Counted from the first letter of the stretch, positions 13,530 to 21,928 are shown. The stretch is 27,130 bases of DNA from a virus (IMGVR_UViG_3300033145_001662:1-27130), one strand, 5' to 3'. Translations and numbers: made by a program. The notes: generated from the letters alone by a model not told the origin.

Positions 13530-14198
13530 ATGCCAAGACGAGTGACACATTCAAAAGCATACGACGAGCTGGCGGTATACGCCGGCGTCCGGTGCGGCAT
13601 GAAAAAGCCCACTCCGCAGGCGGTGGCTAATCGCGACGACTCGCGAGAGCTGCGCGACCGGCTCTGGCTGGAGTACGAGCGGATGCACCGCGACGGCCAG
13701 ACGTACCAGCTCGACCGCGACATTATGCCGTTCTGCAAAGCGCACGGCGTAAAGGCAAGCAAGTCGTCGGTCAATCGCGACGGGCTGCGCGTCCGCGAGG
13801 GAATTAAAGCGGTGAAGCTCCGGGCGGAGCTGGCGTCGGCCGTGATGGACGCCGCCGGCAACAGCGGCGAGGACGTGTTCAAGGCCGGTCGGCTGCTGGC
13901 CGGGCAGATGATTTTCGAGGCGCTTAACGGCATGTCGATCGTGGCGCTGGAGGACCTGTCGGCCGACCCCATAAAGCTGCTGCGGATGATAGACACGCTC
14001 GGGGCGCTGTCTCGCGTAGAGGCCGATGCCGAGCGGACAGGCGTCGAGGCGGAGATGACGAAGGCCAAGCTGGCGGAGTATCACAAGTCGGCAAAACAGG
14101 AAGTCGACAGGGCCGCAAAGGCAGCCGGCGGCAAGGGGCTGACGCGGCAGGACGTCTACAAAATCCTCGACTCGGTTATGAAAGGCCAGGCGGCGTAA
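13530..14198 (+). CDS. DUF3486 (Mu gp27-like) small terminase subunit candidate
   Basis: The product has 222 residues from ATG 13530; the upstream in-frame alternative would translate repeat sequence and is rejected. It is basic at the N-terminus (MPRRVTHSKAYDEL), contains LEYERMHRDGQTYQLDRDIM, and then an HTH-like stretch (FCKAHGVKASKSSVNRDGLR), a long helical middle (ASAVMDAAGNSGEDVFKAGR) and a charged coiled C-terminus. Length, composition and place directly before a Mu gp28-like large terminase fit DUF3486, thought to be the DNA-recognition subunit for packaging. AAAAAAA precedes the ATG, giving no strong Shine-Dalgarno. Confidence 0.78.
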   Translation: MPRRVTHSKAYDELAVYAGVRCGMKKPTPQAVANRDDSRELRDRLWLEYERMHRDGQTYQLDRDIMPFCKAHGVKASKSSVNRDGLRVREGIKAVKLRAELASAVMDAAGNSGEDVFKAGRLLAGQMIFEALNGMSIVALEDLSADPIKLLRMIDTLGALSRVEADAERTGVEAEMTKAKLAEYHKSAKQEVDRAAKAAGGKGLTRQDVYKILDSVMKGQAA

Positions 14199-14204
14199 AG
14201 AACA

Positions 14205-14236
14205 AATGCCGAATGTCGAATGTCAAATGTCGAATG
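14205..14236. repeat. family C tandem repeat at the large-terminase start
   Basis: AATGCCGAATGTCGAATGTC and following units supply two in-frame ATG codons (14206 and 14227). The N-terminal residues NVECQMSN are repeat-derived. Confidence 0.75.
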
Positions 14237-15579
14237 AGATACTAACTCGCCGGAAGTCGAAGGCTGGTCGGATTCTGCTGCCGTATCAGGAGGCGTGGCG
14301 GCGCGATACCAGCCCGCTCAAGCTGTGGGAAAAATCGCGACGCATCGGCGCGACCTACGCAGAAGCAAATGACGTGGTCTTCACCCGCCTTGCGGGCCGG
14401 AAGGTGGACTACTGGTTCACCTCGGCCGATGAGTCGGCGGCGTATGAGTTCGCCGAGTATAACCGCTTCTGGCTGTCCGTCGCAGACGCGGTGGCGGACA
14501 GCTTCACGGAGGATATCGAGGACCCGGTAACCGGCAAGACAGCCAGGGCGTTCTGCGTGCGATTCCCAAACGGCGCGCGCATGACGGCGATGACCTCCAA
14601 TCCGCGACGGTTCCGCTCCAAGGGCGGCGACGTGGGACTCGACGAATACGCGTACCACGATCAGCCGGGGGCGATGTACGACGCGGCGGAGGCCTGCACG
14701 ATGTGGGGCGACTGGCTGCGGATACTCTCCACGCATAACGGCGAGGGGTCGCTGTTCAATAAGTTCGCCCAGATGGCCCGCCGCCACGCGAGCGGCGAGG
14801 CGAAGGCCGACGATATACCGTTCTCGCTCCATCGCGTGACGCTGCCGGAGGCGGTCGCGCAGGGGCTCGTCGAGCGGATAAACGAGGTCAAGGGCACGAA
14901 ATTCACACGCGAGGAGTTCCTGAAGCTCAGGCGAAGCCGATGCCGCAACGAGGATCAGTGGAACCAGGAGTACATGGCGATTCCGTCGACCGACTCGACC
15001 GCCTGGCTGCCGTACGAACTTGTCGAAGGTTGCGAGGATGATAACGCCGGTCGGGCGGCATTGGCCGGCGACGGACAGAGGTATATCGGCATGGACGTCG
15101 GCGAGACGAAGGACCTGACTACTATCTGGACGCTGGAGCGCGTCGGCGATGTGCTGTGGACGCGAGAGCTTGTCGTCTTCACCGATGAGCCGCTCTCGGT
15201 CAAACAGGATGCGCTTATCGCCCGGATCAACCACCCGCGAGTTGTGCGGGCGTGCATAGACGGTACCGGAGTCGGCGCGCAGATCGCACAGGCGGCGGCG
15301 AAGACCGGCAAGGGCGAAGCGGTCAAGTTTTCGCTGCCGGTAAAAGATGAGCTTGCCAGTCCCTTACGGGGACTGTTCGAGGATAAACGAATTCGCATAC
15401 CCCCCGGCGCCGAGATTCGCGAGGACCTCCACGCGGTCAGGATGACGCGGACGGCAAGCGGAAACGTCCGCTTCGATGCGGAGCGGTCCGAGGCGGGCCA
15501 CGCCGACAGGTTCTGGGCGCTTGCCCTCGCATGCCATGCGGCAAAGACCGCCGTGCGCGGCCACATGTGGGTGGCGTGA
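14206..15579 (+). CDS. large terminase subunit, Mu gp28-like
   Basis: The product has 457 residues. The family-like part begins at LLPYQEAW (24-31). The start may be ATG 14206 or 14227; both lie in repeat C. The ATPase has a degenerate Walker A, SRRIGAT (44-50), typical of Mu gp28, Walker B VGLDEYA (143-149, Asp146 and Glu147) and a coupling motif LSTHNG. The nuclease is RNase H-like, with Asp297 (GMDVGE), Asp352 (IDGTG) and Asp434 (HADRFW). It cuts and pumps DNA through the portal. Mu-type terminases package by headful from integrated copies, which agrees with the transposase. A micro-hairpin lies in frame at 15357-15375. Confidence 0.93.
   Translation: MPNVECQMSNEILTRRKSKAGRILLPYQEAWRRDTSPLKLWEKSRRIGATYAEANDVVFTRLAGRKVDYWFTSADESAAYEFAEYNRFWLSVADAVADSFTEDIEDPVTGKTARAFCVRFPNGARMTAMTSNPRRFRSKGGDVGLDEYAYHDQPGAMYDAAEACTMWGDWLRILSTHNGEGSLFNKFAQMARRHASGEAKADDIPFSLHRVTLPEAVAQGLVERINEVKGTKFTREEFLKLRRSRCRNEDQWNQEYMAIPSTDSTAWLPYELVEGCEDDNAGRAALAGDGQRYIGMDVGETKDLTTIWTLERVGDVLWTRELVVFTDEPLSVKQDALIARINHPRVVRACIDGTGVGAQIAQAAAKTGKGEAVKFSLPVKDELASPLRGLFEDKRIRIPPGAEIREDLHAVRMTRTASGNVRFDAERSEAGHADRFWALALACHAAKTAVRGHMWVA
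15357..15375. repeat. micro-hairpin inside the terminase gene
   Basis: CAGTCCC TTACG GGGACTG, a 7-bp stem, is read as part of LASPLRGLF, between the second and third nuclease aspartates. Confidence 0.6.
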
Positions 15580-15585
15580 TTCTAA

Positions 15586-15609
15586 CTCGCGAATCGCGAA
15601 TCGCGATTA
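15586..15609. repeat. family B tandem repeat between terminase and portal
   Basis: CTCGCGAATCGCGAATCGCG-type units fill almost all of the 37-base gap. The portal start lies eight bases further on. Confidence 0.8.
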
Positions 15610-15616
15610 AAAAACT

Positions 15617-18196
15617 ATGTCAGGGACGACCAAAGAAATTCGAGATCCGAGATCCGAGATTCGAGATTCGTGCGCTGCGGCGCTGGCCGAGATGGCCGGC
15701 GTGCCGGCGTCGGCGGCGGCAGACATGGCAGCGGCGGCGAAAGACCTCACGCTCGGCCAGTACGCCAGGCTGTGGGAAGCGGGCATGGAAGGCTCGCTCA
15801 GCGCCGGCGGGCTAAACGAGCCTATGCGGCCCTACCAGCAGTCGCAGTGGGTGTACAAGTGCGTCAAGGCCCTGTACACCACCGGCGCGGGAATACCCCT
15901 GCGGCTCTCAACCGAAACGGACGGGCTGAAGTACCACGCCAAGAGCTACCGCGCTGCAATTCGCCGCAGCAGGAAACACTCACTGCGCCCGATGCCCGGC
16001 TGCAAGAGCGTTTGCGTGGGTGGTGTGGGTGGCGTCGGCAAGGCGGCAGACGGCGAGCTGGTGGAGGCCGGCGAGGCGTGGGAGCTGCTGAACCGCCCCA
16101 ACAGCTACCAGGACTGGCCGCAGTTTTTCTCGGCCCTGATCGGGTACTTCTATGCGCGCGGCAAGGTTGCACTGGTGATGACGGACATGGTCGGCAACTC
16201 ACCCGGCGAGATGCACGTTATCGACGGCAAGCACATCAAGCCGGTATGGGCACGGGATGACAATGACATGCCCGTTCTCCTGGGCTATAAGTACCGCGCG
16301 CCAAAGAGCGGCAAGGAAATCCCACTCTCCACGGATGAGGTCAAGTACTGGGCGCTCTGGGACGACAGCGACGATCCGCTGGGCGGGATGGCGCCGAGCT
16401 TGCCGGGCAGGCTGGCGATTGCCACCGATTACAACGCATCACTGTTCAACGCGTCGGCACTTTCCAACGGCTGCGATATCGGCATCCACGTCGACTTCCC
16501 GCAGGCGCTCACGCCGGAGCAGCAGGAGCAGTACCGAACCACGCTCCGCCAGAGACACCAGGGTGCGGCCAGGGCTGCGAGGCCGCTTATCACTGAGGGC
16601 GGGGCGAAGGTGTCCGAGCTCAGCGGCGCGGCAAAGGATATGGCATGGGACAAACTCAAGGGGATGACGCGGATCGAGATATGTGCGCTCTATGACGTGC
16701 CTCCGGTCGTTGCCGGATGGGTCGAGGCCGCCGGAGACAGCTCGGCCTATACCGAGAATGCCCTTAAGCAATTTTACCAGCAGGCGATTTTCCCGATGCT
16801 GGACTTCTTCGCTCCGGCACTGCAGGAGCTTGTATCACGATTCGACGTAAGGCTTGTGCTGTGGTTTGATGTTGAAGATCAGCCGGTAGTCCAGAAGATG
16901 CGACTGAGCCGTATCGAGTCCGGCGATAAGCTCGTCAAGTGGGGCGTGCCGGTCGAGGATATAAACGATCTGCTCGACCTCGGCCTGCCGGACCGCCCGC
17001 AGCATAGGGTAGGCTTTATTCCCGTCGGCATGCAGCCGGTGGCGGATGCGATGACGCCGCTGCCGCCGCTGGATGAGGGGGCGAGCGCGGATGACAGCGA
17101 TGAGCTGGACCAAACCGCCGAACAGCGGAATGTCGAATGTCGAATGCCGAATGTCGAATTGAATGCGGTTGAAAAGGCCGCCGCCGAGCGAATATGGCGT
17201 GCCTGGCACGCCAGTTTCACGCCGCTTTCCAAGCGGCTGGCCAGGCTGCTCATTACCAACTACTCCGCCCAGGAGCGGTGGATCGTCAAGCTTCTTAAGG
17301 ACAAACTGCCTGCCGCTGAGGACGCCAAGGACTCAGAGGGTGTTGTCGTTAAAAGCAATAAAACAACCTCAGCGTCCCCTGAGACCTCTGCGGCTATCAA
17401 GAGCGAGACCATCATCGCGGAGATTCTGGTCGACGTGTTCGACAACGCCGAGGAGCTTCGGAAATTCCGCGCTCGCCTCGCCCCCGGAGTCGGCGACGCC
17501 TACGAACTGGGCGTCCGCCAGGCGGCATCCGAGGCCGGCCTGACGGGCGATGCGGCAAAAACACTCGTCGACAACGTGACCGGCGGCAGCCACGTTCGCG
17601 CGGCGATGCAGAGCGATACGATAACCATCGCCGCAAAGACCAACGCGTTTACGCGGCAGCATCTTCGCAAGTCCCTGGTCGACGGGCTCGGCAATAATGA
17701 GTCCATCAACGAGCTGGCAGACCGCGTGCAGACGTTCATGGGCAACCGTCGAAAATCGGCACTTGTCCAGGCTCGCAACGCCGTGGGCCAGTCGCTCTCA
17801 CGGGCCAGGCACACCGGCCACGTCGCCGCCGGTATGACGCACAAGAGCTGGATATATTCGCGAGGCCCCGGCGATCGCCGCGAGGCGCACATCGCCGCCG
17901 AGGCGACGTACGCAAAGAAGCCTATTCCCATGTCGCAGCCGTTTGTAATCAACGGCGCCCACCTGATGTACCCGCGAGACACGGCCGGGCCGCCGGGCGA
18001 GATCATCAACTGCGCGTGCCTTAAACTCGCGATGCGAGTAAATCCGAAATCCGAAATCACAAATCCGAAATTCGCCGACCTCGCGCAGCCGCTGCTGGCG
18101 CGGGGATTCGTGACGTACGCGGGGATGCTCGCCCAGAGGGCGAATGAACAATTACCAATGCCTAATGACCAAACCAGGGAAAAAGACAATGCCTAA
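15617..18196 (+). CDS. portal protein fused to MuF-like head morphogenesis domain
   Basis: The product has 859 residues. Residues about 45-490 match HK97-type portal architecture (NRPNSYQDWPQFFSALIGYF, LKGMTRIEICALYDVPPVVA, TENALKQFYQQAIFPMLDFF); portals form the dodecameric ring at the packaging vertex. Residues about 600-805 match the SPP1 gp7/MuF family (RRKSALVQARNAVGQSLSRA, ending GEIINCACLKL). Repeats are translated at residues 7-18 (EIRDPRSEIRDS), 504-515 (NVECRMPNVE), 565-595 and 808-819 (NPKSEITNPK). The joint between the two functional parts is thus occupied by repeats C and D. Most phages encode these as two genes. Real start uncertain because the N-terminus is repeat-derived. Confidence 0.9.
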   Translation: MSGTTKEIRDPRSEIRDSCAAALAEMAGVPASAAADMAAAAKDLTLGQYARLWEAGMEGSLSAGGLNEPMRPYQQSQWVYKCVKALYTTGAGIPLRLSTETDGLKYHAKSYRAAIRRSRKHSLRPMPGCKSVCVGGVGGVGKAADGELVEAGEAWELLNRPNSYQDWPQFFSALIGYFYARGKVALVMTDMVGNSPGEMHVIDGKHIKPVWARDDNDMPVLLGYKYRAPKSGKEIPLSTDEVKYWALWDDSDDPLGGMAPSLPGRLAIATDYNASLFNASALSNGCDIGIHVDFPQALTPEQQEQYRTTLRQRHQGAARAARPLITEGGAKVSELSGAAKDMAWDKLKGMTRIEICALYDVPPVVAGWVEAAGDSSAYTENALKQFYQQAIFPMLDFFAPALQELVSRFDVRLVLWFDVEDQPVVQKMRLSRIESGDKLVKWGVPVEDINDLLDLGLPDRPQHRVGFIPVGMQPVADAMTPLPPLDEGASADDSDELDQTAEQRNVECRMPNVELNAVEKAAAERIWRAWHASFTPLSKRLARLLITNYSAQERWIVKLLKDKLPAAEDAKDSEGVVVKSNKTTSASPETSAAIKSETIIAEILVDVFDNAEELRKFRARLAPGVGDAYELGVRQAASEAGLTGDAAKTLVDNVTGGSHVRAAMQSDTITIAAKTNAFTRQHLRKSLVDGLGNNESINELADRVQTFMGNRRKSALVQARNAVGQSLSRARHTGHVAAGMTHKSWIYSRGPGDRREAHIAAEATYAKKPIPMSQPFVINGAHLMYPRDTAGPPGEIINCACLKLAMRVNPKSEITNPKFADLAQPLLARGFVTYAGMLAQRANEQLPMPNDQTREKDNA
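15637..15682. repeat. A/B-type tandem repeat in portal N-terminus
   Basis: Units of GAGATCCGAGATCCGA, then GATTCGAGATTCG, are read as residues EIRDPRSEIRDS before the portal domain begins. Confidence 0.75.
17127..17163. repeat. family C repeat at the portal-MuF junction
   Basis: GGAATGTCGAATGTCGAATG and following units are read in frame as QRNVECRMPNVELN, between portal and MuF-like parts. Confidence 0.8.
17313..17400. repeat. family D long imperfect inverted repeat, in frame
   Basis: Left arm GCCGCTGAGGACGCCAAGGA and right arm CCCTGAGACCTCTGCGGC flank an A/T-rich centre containing AAAACAACCTC. It is read in frame (AAEDAKDSEGVV...SETSAA type) in the fused portal protein. Relatives are at 18870-18903, 22341-22402 and 24242-24322. 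Confidence 0.75.
18041..18073. repeat. family A repeat near portal-MuF C-terminus
   Basis: AATCCGAAATCCGAAATC and following units, read as NPKSEITNPKF, lie just after the conserved INCACLKLA end of the MuF-like domain. Confidence 0.8.
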
Positions 18197-19115
18197 AGAA
18201 AATACAAAAACCATCGGAATTGAAAAAGGCACCGTCGATCGCGACAGCGACGAGGCACAGGGACGATTCATCAAGGCCTACTCCAAAGGGGTTGACCTTG
18301 CGACAAGGACCATCGACGGCATTGCCAGCACTATCAGCCTGGACCGCGACGAGGAGATTATTCTGCCTTCGGCGTTTGAAAAAACCATTCCTCTGTTCCT
18401 GGCCGGAAGCGCGCCGATGGTTAATGCGCATCAGCATCGCGGCCCGGAGGCCACACAGGTCGGCTGGATCATGGAGATGCGCATTGCCGGGCAGAAAATT
18501 CCGTTTAAGGGCCGGTTCGTGAACGACACCGAAGGACCGGCCGAGCGGTTCTGGCGGCTCGCCAGCGATCCCAAGGGCAAGGGGATTCAATTCTCGATCG
18601 GTTTCATGCCGGTCCGCTGGATTTACGGCTCGGTGGCCGACATCGTCCGGGAGTTTCCGGAGCTTAAGAAGATACTCACGGAGCTGAAGCCGGAAGATCG
18701 CCTGCGGGTGTATACGGAGATCGAACTGCTGGAAGTGTCGTGCGTACCTGTCGGCTCCAACCGTGATGCGACGCAACTGCTGGCCGCCAAAGCAGCCTCG
18801 GAAAACGGCGAAAGGGCACTCGACGAATTCGAGTCCGCAGTGGCGCAGAAGGTGGTTGAAAAACTGGGCGCCTCAGAGACCTCCGCGACCTCTGCGGCTG
18901 AAATCAAAACTCGTCAATCCGAAATTCTCGACAAGCTCAGCGAGCTTGCCGAAGCGATAGAGCTGTCGTCTGACACGCTCGGCCAGGTTCCTCCGGGTGA
19001 TTTAGGGACGCCCCCACCGGAAGGCCGCAAAAACGAACTTGGTCGGCCCGGCGACAGCCCAGGGGCGAAACTCAGGGATGCAGCCGAAGGGCTGCTCAAG
19101 ACGTGCACCGACTAA
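18189..19115 (+). CDS. HK97-type prohead protease (peptidase S78)
   Basis: The product has 308 residues from ATG 18189, overlapping the portal gene by 8 bases; the upstream ATG (18144) would lie deeper in the portal and encode repeat-like sequence. The protease core holds the signature His in VNAHQHR (His81 or His83) and Ser136 in FSIGF. The sequence IDGIASTISLDRDEEIILPS and FKGRFVNDTEGPAERFW fit the family. It cleaves the delta domain of the capsid protein in the prohead. The C-terminal 100 residues are variable and include a D-type repeat at 18870-18903. ATGs in the next gene follow 20 bases on. Confidence 0.9.
   Translation: MPKENTKTIGIEKGTVDRDSDEAQGRFIKAYSKGVDLATRTIDGIASTISLDRDEEIILPSAFEKTIPLFLAGSAPMVNAHQHRGPEATQVGWIMEMRIAGQKIPFKGRFVNDTEGPAERFWRLASDPKGKGIQFSIGFMPVRWIYGSVADIVREFPELKKILTELKPEDRLRVYTEIELLEVSCVPVGSNRDATQLLAAKAASENGERALDEFESAVAQKVVEKLGASETSATSAAEIKTRQSEILDKLSELAEAIELSSDTLGQVPPGDLGTPPPEGRKNELGRPGDSPGAKLRDAAEGLLKTCTD
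18870..18903. repeat. family D repeat arm inside protease gene
   Basis: GCCTCAGAGACCTCCGCGAC then CTCTGCGGCTGAA; it encodes ASETSATSAAE in the disordered C-terminal region. Confidence 0.7.
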
Positions 19116-19134
19116 CATCTAAGGAGAATTTGAG

Positions 19135-20481
19135 ATGGAAAAACTATTCAAAATTTTCGGCGCCATCACGGCGCTGCTTGCCGTTCCGGTCGAAGATCGC
19201 GACGAGAAGGCAATCCGCGAGACGCTGAAAGGCGCCGCCGATTTCTTCGAGAGCGACGAAGCCAAGGAGCTTTCCGCCGACAACGACGTCGCCGGCATGA
19301 AGGCGACGGTGGACCAGCTCAAGGCCGACAGCGAAAAGGCCGCAGAGGAGCTGCGGAAGATTCAGAAGATGGGGCTGACGCTCAAGCAGGGTCGCGTCGA
19401 GGTGCCGAACTACAACGAGGTAATGGCACTGCGTCGCGTCGGCAACGTGTTTCGCTACGTGGACCAGGCCGAGGCGTTTGGCGCTATGACGGCACGGGCG
19501 ATATTCGGCAAGAGCCCCCGCTACGAGGAGATCGTCAGTGAGCGGGCAAGGAGCATGGCCGACGAGATAGTCAAGGACCTCGACCCAGACGTAACCGGCA
19601 GCGGAGCGGAGCTGGTCAGTAACATCTACATGGCCGACCTGATAGCACACCTCGAAGCCGTGGGCGTGCTTTATAATATGTGCGATCGCGTGCCGCTCCA
19701 GACCATCGGGCAGACTATCTACCCGAAGCTGACCGGCGAGCTGACCGCCTATCCGACGAGTGCAGCGGCGAAGATCGCAGAGAGCGCCCCGACATTCGGC
19801 ACGGTCACCCTTACGCCGGTCAAATGGGGCGTGCTCACCCCGGTACCCAACGAGTTCTTCCGCAACCCGACGCTGCTCGACCAGCTCGGCCAGCGGCTGG
19901 CGATGCTCATAACACGGGCAATTGCATACGCCGCCGACAACGCGCTGGTCAACGGCGACGGAACGTCCGACTACGGCGGAATTACCGGCCTGCTGCAGGA
20001 TGCGAGCCTGACCGCCGTGACGGCTGCAGCGCACACCTCGCTGGCTGCGTACGACGCCAATGACTGCGGCAAGGTCATCGCGGGCTGCGCCAAGGATTAC
20101 GTGACCGATCCGTACTGGATGTTCTCCCTGTCCGCACAGCGGACGCTGCGGAATATCCGCCAGGTCGACGCCTCCGGCAACGCCACCGGTCAGCCGCTGT
20201 TTCAGCGAGGCGGCAACGGCGAGCCCAACACGATCGACGGATACCCCTACACAACCTGCCAGCGGTTCCCGGCGGCTGCGGCCGCCACGGCGGCGGTCAA
20301 GTGGGGCGCGTTCGGCGACCTGAGGCTGTCGCACTATTTCGGCATGCTGGGCGGCATCCAGATCGACCAGTCCGAGCACGTCCGCTTCGAGCATGACATG
20401 ACGGTCATCAGAGGTATCGCGATGATGGACTGCAAGGTTAAGGACGCCGACGCGACCATAATCGCAAAGACGCATGCGTAG
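19135..20481 (+). CDS. HK97-fold major capsid protein
   Basis: The product has 448 residues, ATG 19135 with AAGGAG upstream. Residues 1-130 are helical and charged (delta/scaffold domain, probably removed by the S78 protease encoded just before). The core contains LIAHLEAVGVLYNMCDRVPL, TPVKWGVLTPVPNEFFRNPT and NALVNGDGTSDYGGITGLLQ, the typical linker-P-domain pattern of the HK97 major capsid protein. C-terminal strands hold the A domain (WGAFGDLRLSHYFGMLGGIQ, then EHVRFEHDMTVIRGIAMMDC). It forms the icosahedral shell. HK97-type capsid beside Mu-type terminase and transposase marks a mosaic phage. Confidence 0.95.
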   Translation: MEKLFKIFGAITALLAVPVEDRDEKAIRETLKGAADFFESDEAKELSADNDVAGMKATVDQLKADSEKAAEELRKIQKMGLTLKQGRVEVPNYNEVMALRRVGNVFRYVDQAEAFGAMTARAIFGKSPRYEEIVSERARSMADEIVKDLDPDVTGSGAELVSNIYMADLIAHLEAVGVLYNMCDRVPLQTIGQTIYPKLTGELTAYPTSAAAKIAESAPTFGTVTLTPVKWGVLTPVPNEFFRNPTLLDQLGQRLAMLITRAIAYAADNALVNGDGTSDYGGITGLLQDASLTAVTAAAHTSLAAYDANDCGKVIAGCAKDYVTDPYWMFSLSAQRTLRNIRQVDASGNATGQPLFQRGGNGEPNTIDGYPYTTCQRFPAAAAATAAVKWGAFGDLRLSHYFGMLGGIQIDQSEHVRFEHDMTVIRGIAMMDCKVKDADATIIAKTHA

Positions 20482-20483
20482 TT

Positions 20484-20509
20484 GGTAGCACAGGCGTCCC
20501 GCCTGTGAA
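20484..20509. repeat. family F hairpin downstream of capsid gene
   Basis: GGTAGCACAGGCG TCC CGCCTGTGAAG has an 8-bp stem around a 3-base loop, directly after the capsid stop. It closely matches 7157-7179. Confidence 0.75.
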
Positions 20510-20554
20510 GGCAGTAGAGATCAGGAAGCAGTGGACAGTAATGGTGAATTGTGG

Positions 20555-20582
20555 CCTTCGCCCGCCAAAGGGCGGGCGAAGG
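20555..20582. repeat. 12-bp perfect hairpin between capsid and decoration genes
   Basis: CCTTCGCCCGCC AAAG GGCGGGCGAAGG is the longest perfect hairpin noticed in the window. It has no T-run on either side, so it may act as an mRNA processing or stability element rather than a terminator. Confidence 0.7.
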
Positions 20583-20620
20583 CTGAGCGACAAGTAAAGC
20601 GTACACAAGGAGAAAACGCT

Positions 20621-21889
20621 ATGAACAAAAAGAGTATTCAGACAATCAGCATATTCGCCCTGGCCCTGCTGGTCATGGCGGCGACGATCTGGACCGGCCT
20701 GCAGCCGGTGCAGACTGCACATGCCGCAACACCGGTGACCGGAGCGACAAACGCCAAGGCCGGCTCCGGCGGCGTTACCAAGGGGCTGTTCGTCAAGCTG
20801 GAATCTGCCGGGACGATCGTTACGGCGACGGCGGTGAGTGACAGCGTAGTCGGCGTGTGCGAGCTGACGGCGTCGGCTAACGCTCTGACAAAGTACGCAC
20901 CTGCCGCTACGCGGACAACAGTCACCTCCGGCGAGAATATCGCCGTGGGCGACCTGCTGACCGCAGGCGCCGGCGGCAAGGCGTTCGTCCTCGACACCGA
21001 CGACGCCTCCACACAGCGCATAGCGGCGATGGCACTCACGGCCGCCAGCGGAGCGGATGAGGATGTGACGGTTATCGTCCTGTCATCCGCAGCCGAGCAG
21101 CGGCTGGCACTGGCGACGCTCGCCGTCGGCGGCGGTTACGGCTCGACCGGTGTGAGCATAAGCGACGCCGGCGTCATACAGGCCGACGACGATATCACCT
21201 CTGACGGCGCGATCACCGGCGGCAGCCTGACTGACGGCACCGTCACATTCACGGCAGGTGCGGCGACCGGCACGCTGGATATCTCCGGCGCCACGGTTAC
21301 CTACCGGGCAATCGCCAACGCGGACGTTGCCGCCGATGCCGCGATAGCGCGCAGCAAATTGGCCGAGGAGGCACTGGCCGTCTACGGCATCCCGTTTACC
21401 GCATTGCGAAACGCCTCGGCGGTCGCGCTCGTTGCGGCGGCGGAGGACAATGAGTTCGGCCTGACCTCCGCCGGCTTCGGTACAGGAACGCTGGTTATCG
21501 ACGGCGATCCGGCCAGCGCGGAGTCTGAGACATCGACGCTGATGTTCGAGTTCATCCTGCCGCCGGAGTACGTGGCGGCGGGCGATGTCAACCTGGTGAT
21601 CACCGCCAGGGAGTCTGTCGGCACCGCGACCGTCGCCACGACCTATTCGTGCGAGGCGTACGAATCGGACGGCGAGGCCGGCGCGGGCAGCGATCTCGCC
21701 GGCTCGCCGGATGTGACCGACATCACCAATAATTGGCAGACGTCCACCACGGCGATCACCGCCGCCGGCCTGGTGGCCGGCGATCGGCTGATCGTGTTCG
21801 TCCGCCTCGTGACGGATGACACAGGCGGCACAGTCGGTACAGTCGCTCAGATCGGCAAGGTGGAGCTGCACATCGACATCAAGGGCTAG
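20621..21889 (+). CDS. head decoration/fibre protein with apparent signal peptide
   Basis: The product has 422 residues from ATG 20621 (AAGGAGA upstream). Residues 1-36 look like a Sec signal peptide (MNKKSIQTISIFALALLVMA then a hydrophobic stretch and QTAHA/A cleavage site). Residues 36-160 resemble DUF2190-like capsid decoration domains (GLFVKLESAGTIVTATAVSD, GENIAVGDLLTAGAGGKAFV). A Gly/Thr/Asp-rich beta region (170-290, with DDITSDGAITGGSLTDGTVT) and a beta-sandwich-like C-terminal domain (290-422) suggest a head fibre. Position directly after the capsid gene fits. A secretion signal on a capsid protein is unexpected; alternatively the hydrophobic segment anchors it to the membrane or is buried on capsid binding. 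Confidence 0.75.
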   Translation: MNKKSIQTISIFALALLVMAATIWTGLQPVQTAHAATPVTGATNAKAGSGGVTKGLFVKLESAGTIVTATAVSDSVVGVCELTASANALTKYAPAATRTTVTSGENIAVGDLLTAGAGGKAFVLDTDDASTQRIAAMALTAASGADEDVTVIVLSSAAEQRLALATLAVGGGYGSTGVSISDAGVIQADDDITSDGAITGGSLTDGTVTFTAGAATGTLDISGATVTYRAIANADVAADAAIARSKLAEEALAVYGIPFTALRNASAVALVAAAEDNEFGLTSAGFGTGTLVIDGDPASAESETSTLMFEFILPPEYVAAGDVNLVITARESVGTATVATTYSCEAYESDGEAGAGSDLAGSPDVTDITNNWQTSTTAITAAGLVAGDRLIVFVRLVTDDTGGTVGTVAQIGKVELHIDIKG

Positions 21890-21913
21890 CCCGAACACAG
21901 ATAACACCGAACT

Positions 21914-21928
21914 CACCCCTTAGGGGTG
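21914..21928. repeat. micro-hairpin upstream of Pro-rich gene
   Basis: CACCCC TTA GGGGTG (with an extra T within the central bases), 6-bp stem. It sits 15 bases before an ATG, at the ribosome binding position, and could affect initiation. Confidence 0.6.

Noticed and set aside
14242-15234. 330-residue open frame on the minus strand, antisense to the terminase
   Set aside because: The plus-strand terminase has full catalytic motifs; the antisense frame has none and arises from high GC.
19144-20475. 443-residue open frame on the minus strand, antisense to the capsid gene
   Set aside because: The capsid gene on the plus strand is clearly real, and the antisense frame lacks any known domain.
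20555-20582. Intrinsic terminator after the capsid gene
   Set aside because: The stem is strong but no T-run follows on either strand, so it is listed only as a hairpin repeat.
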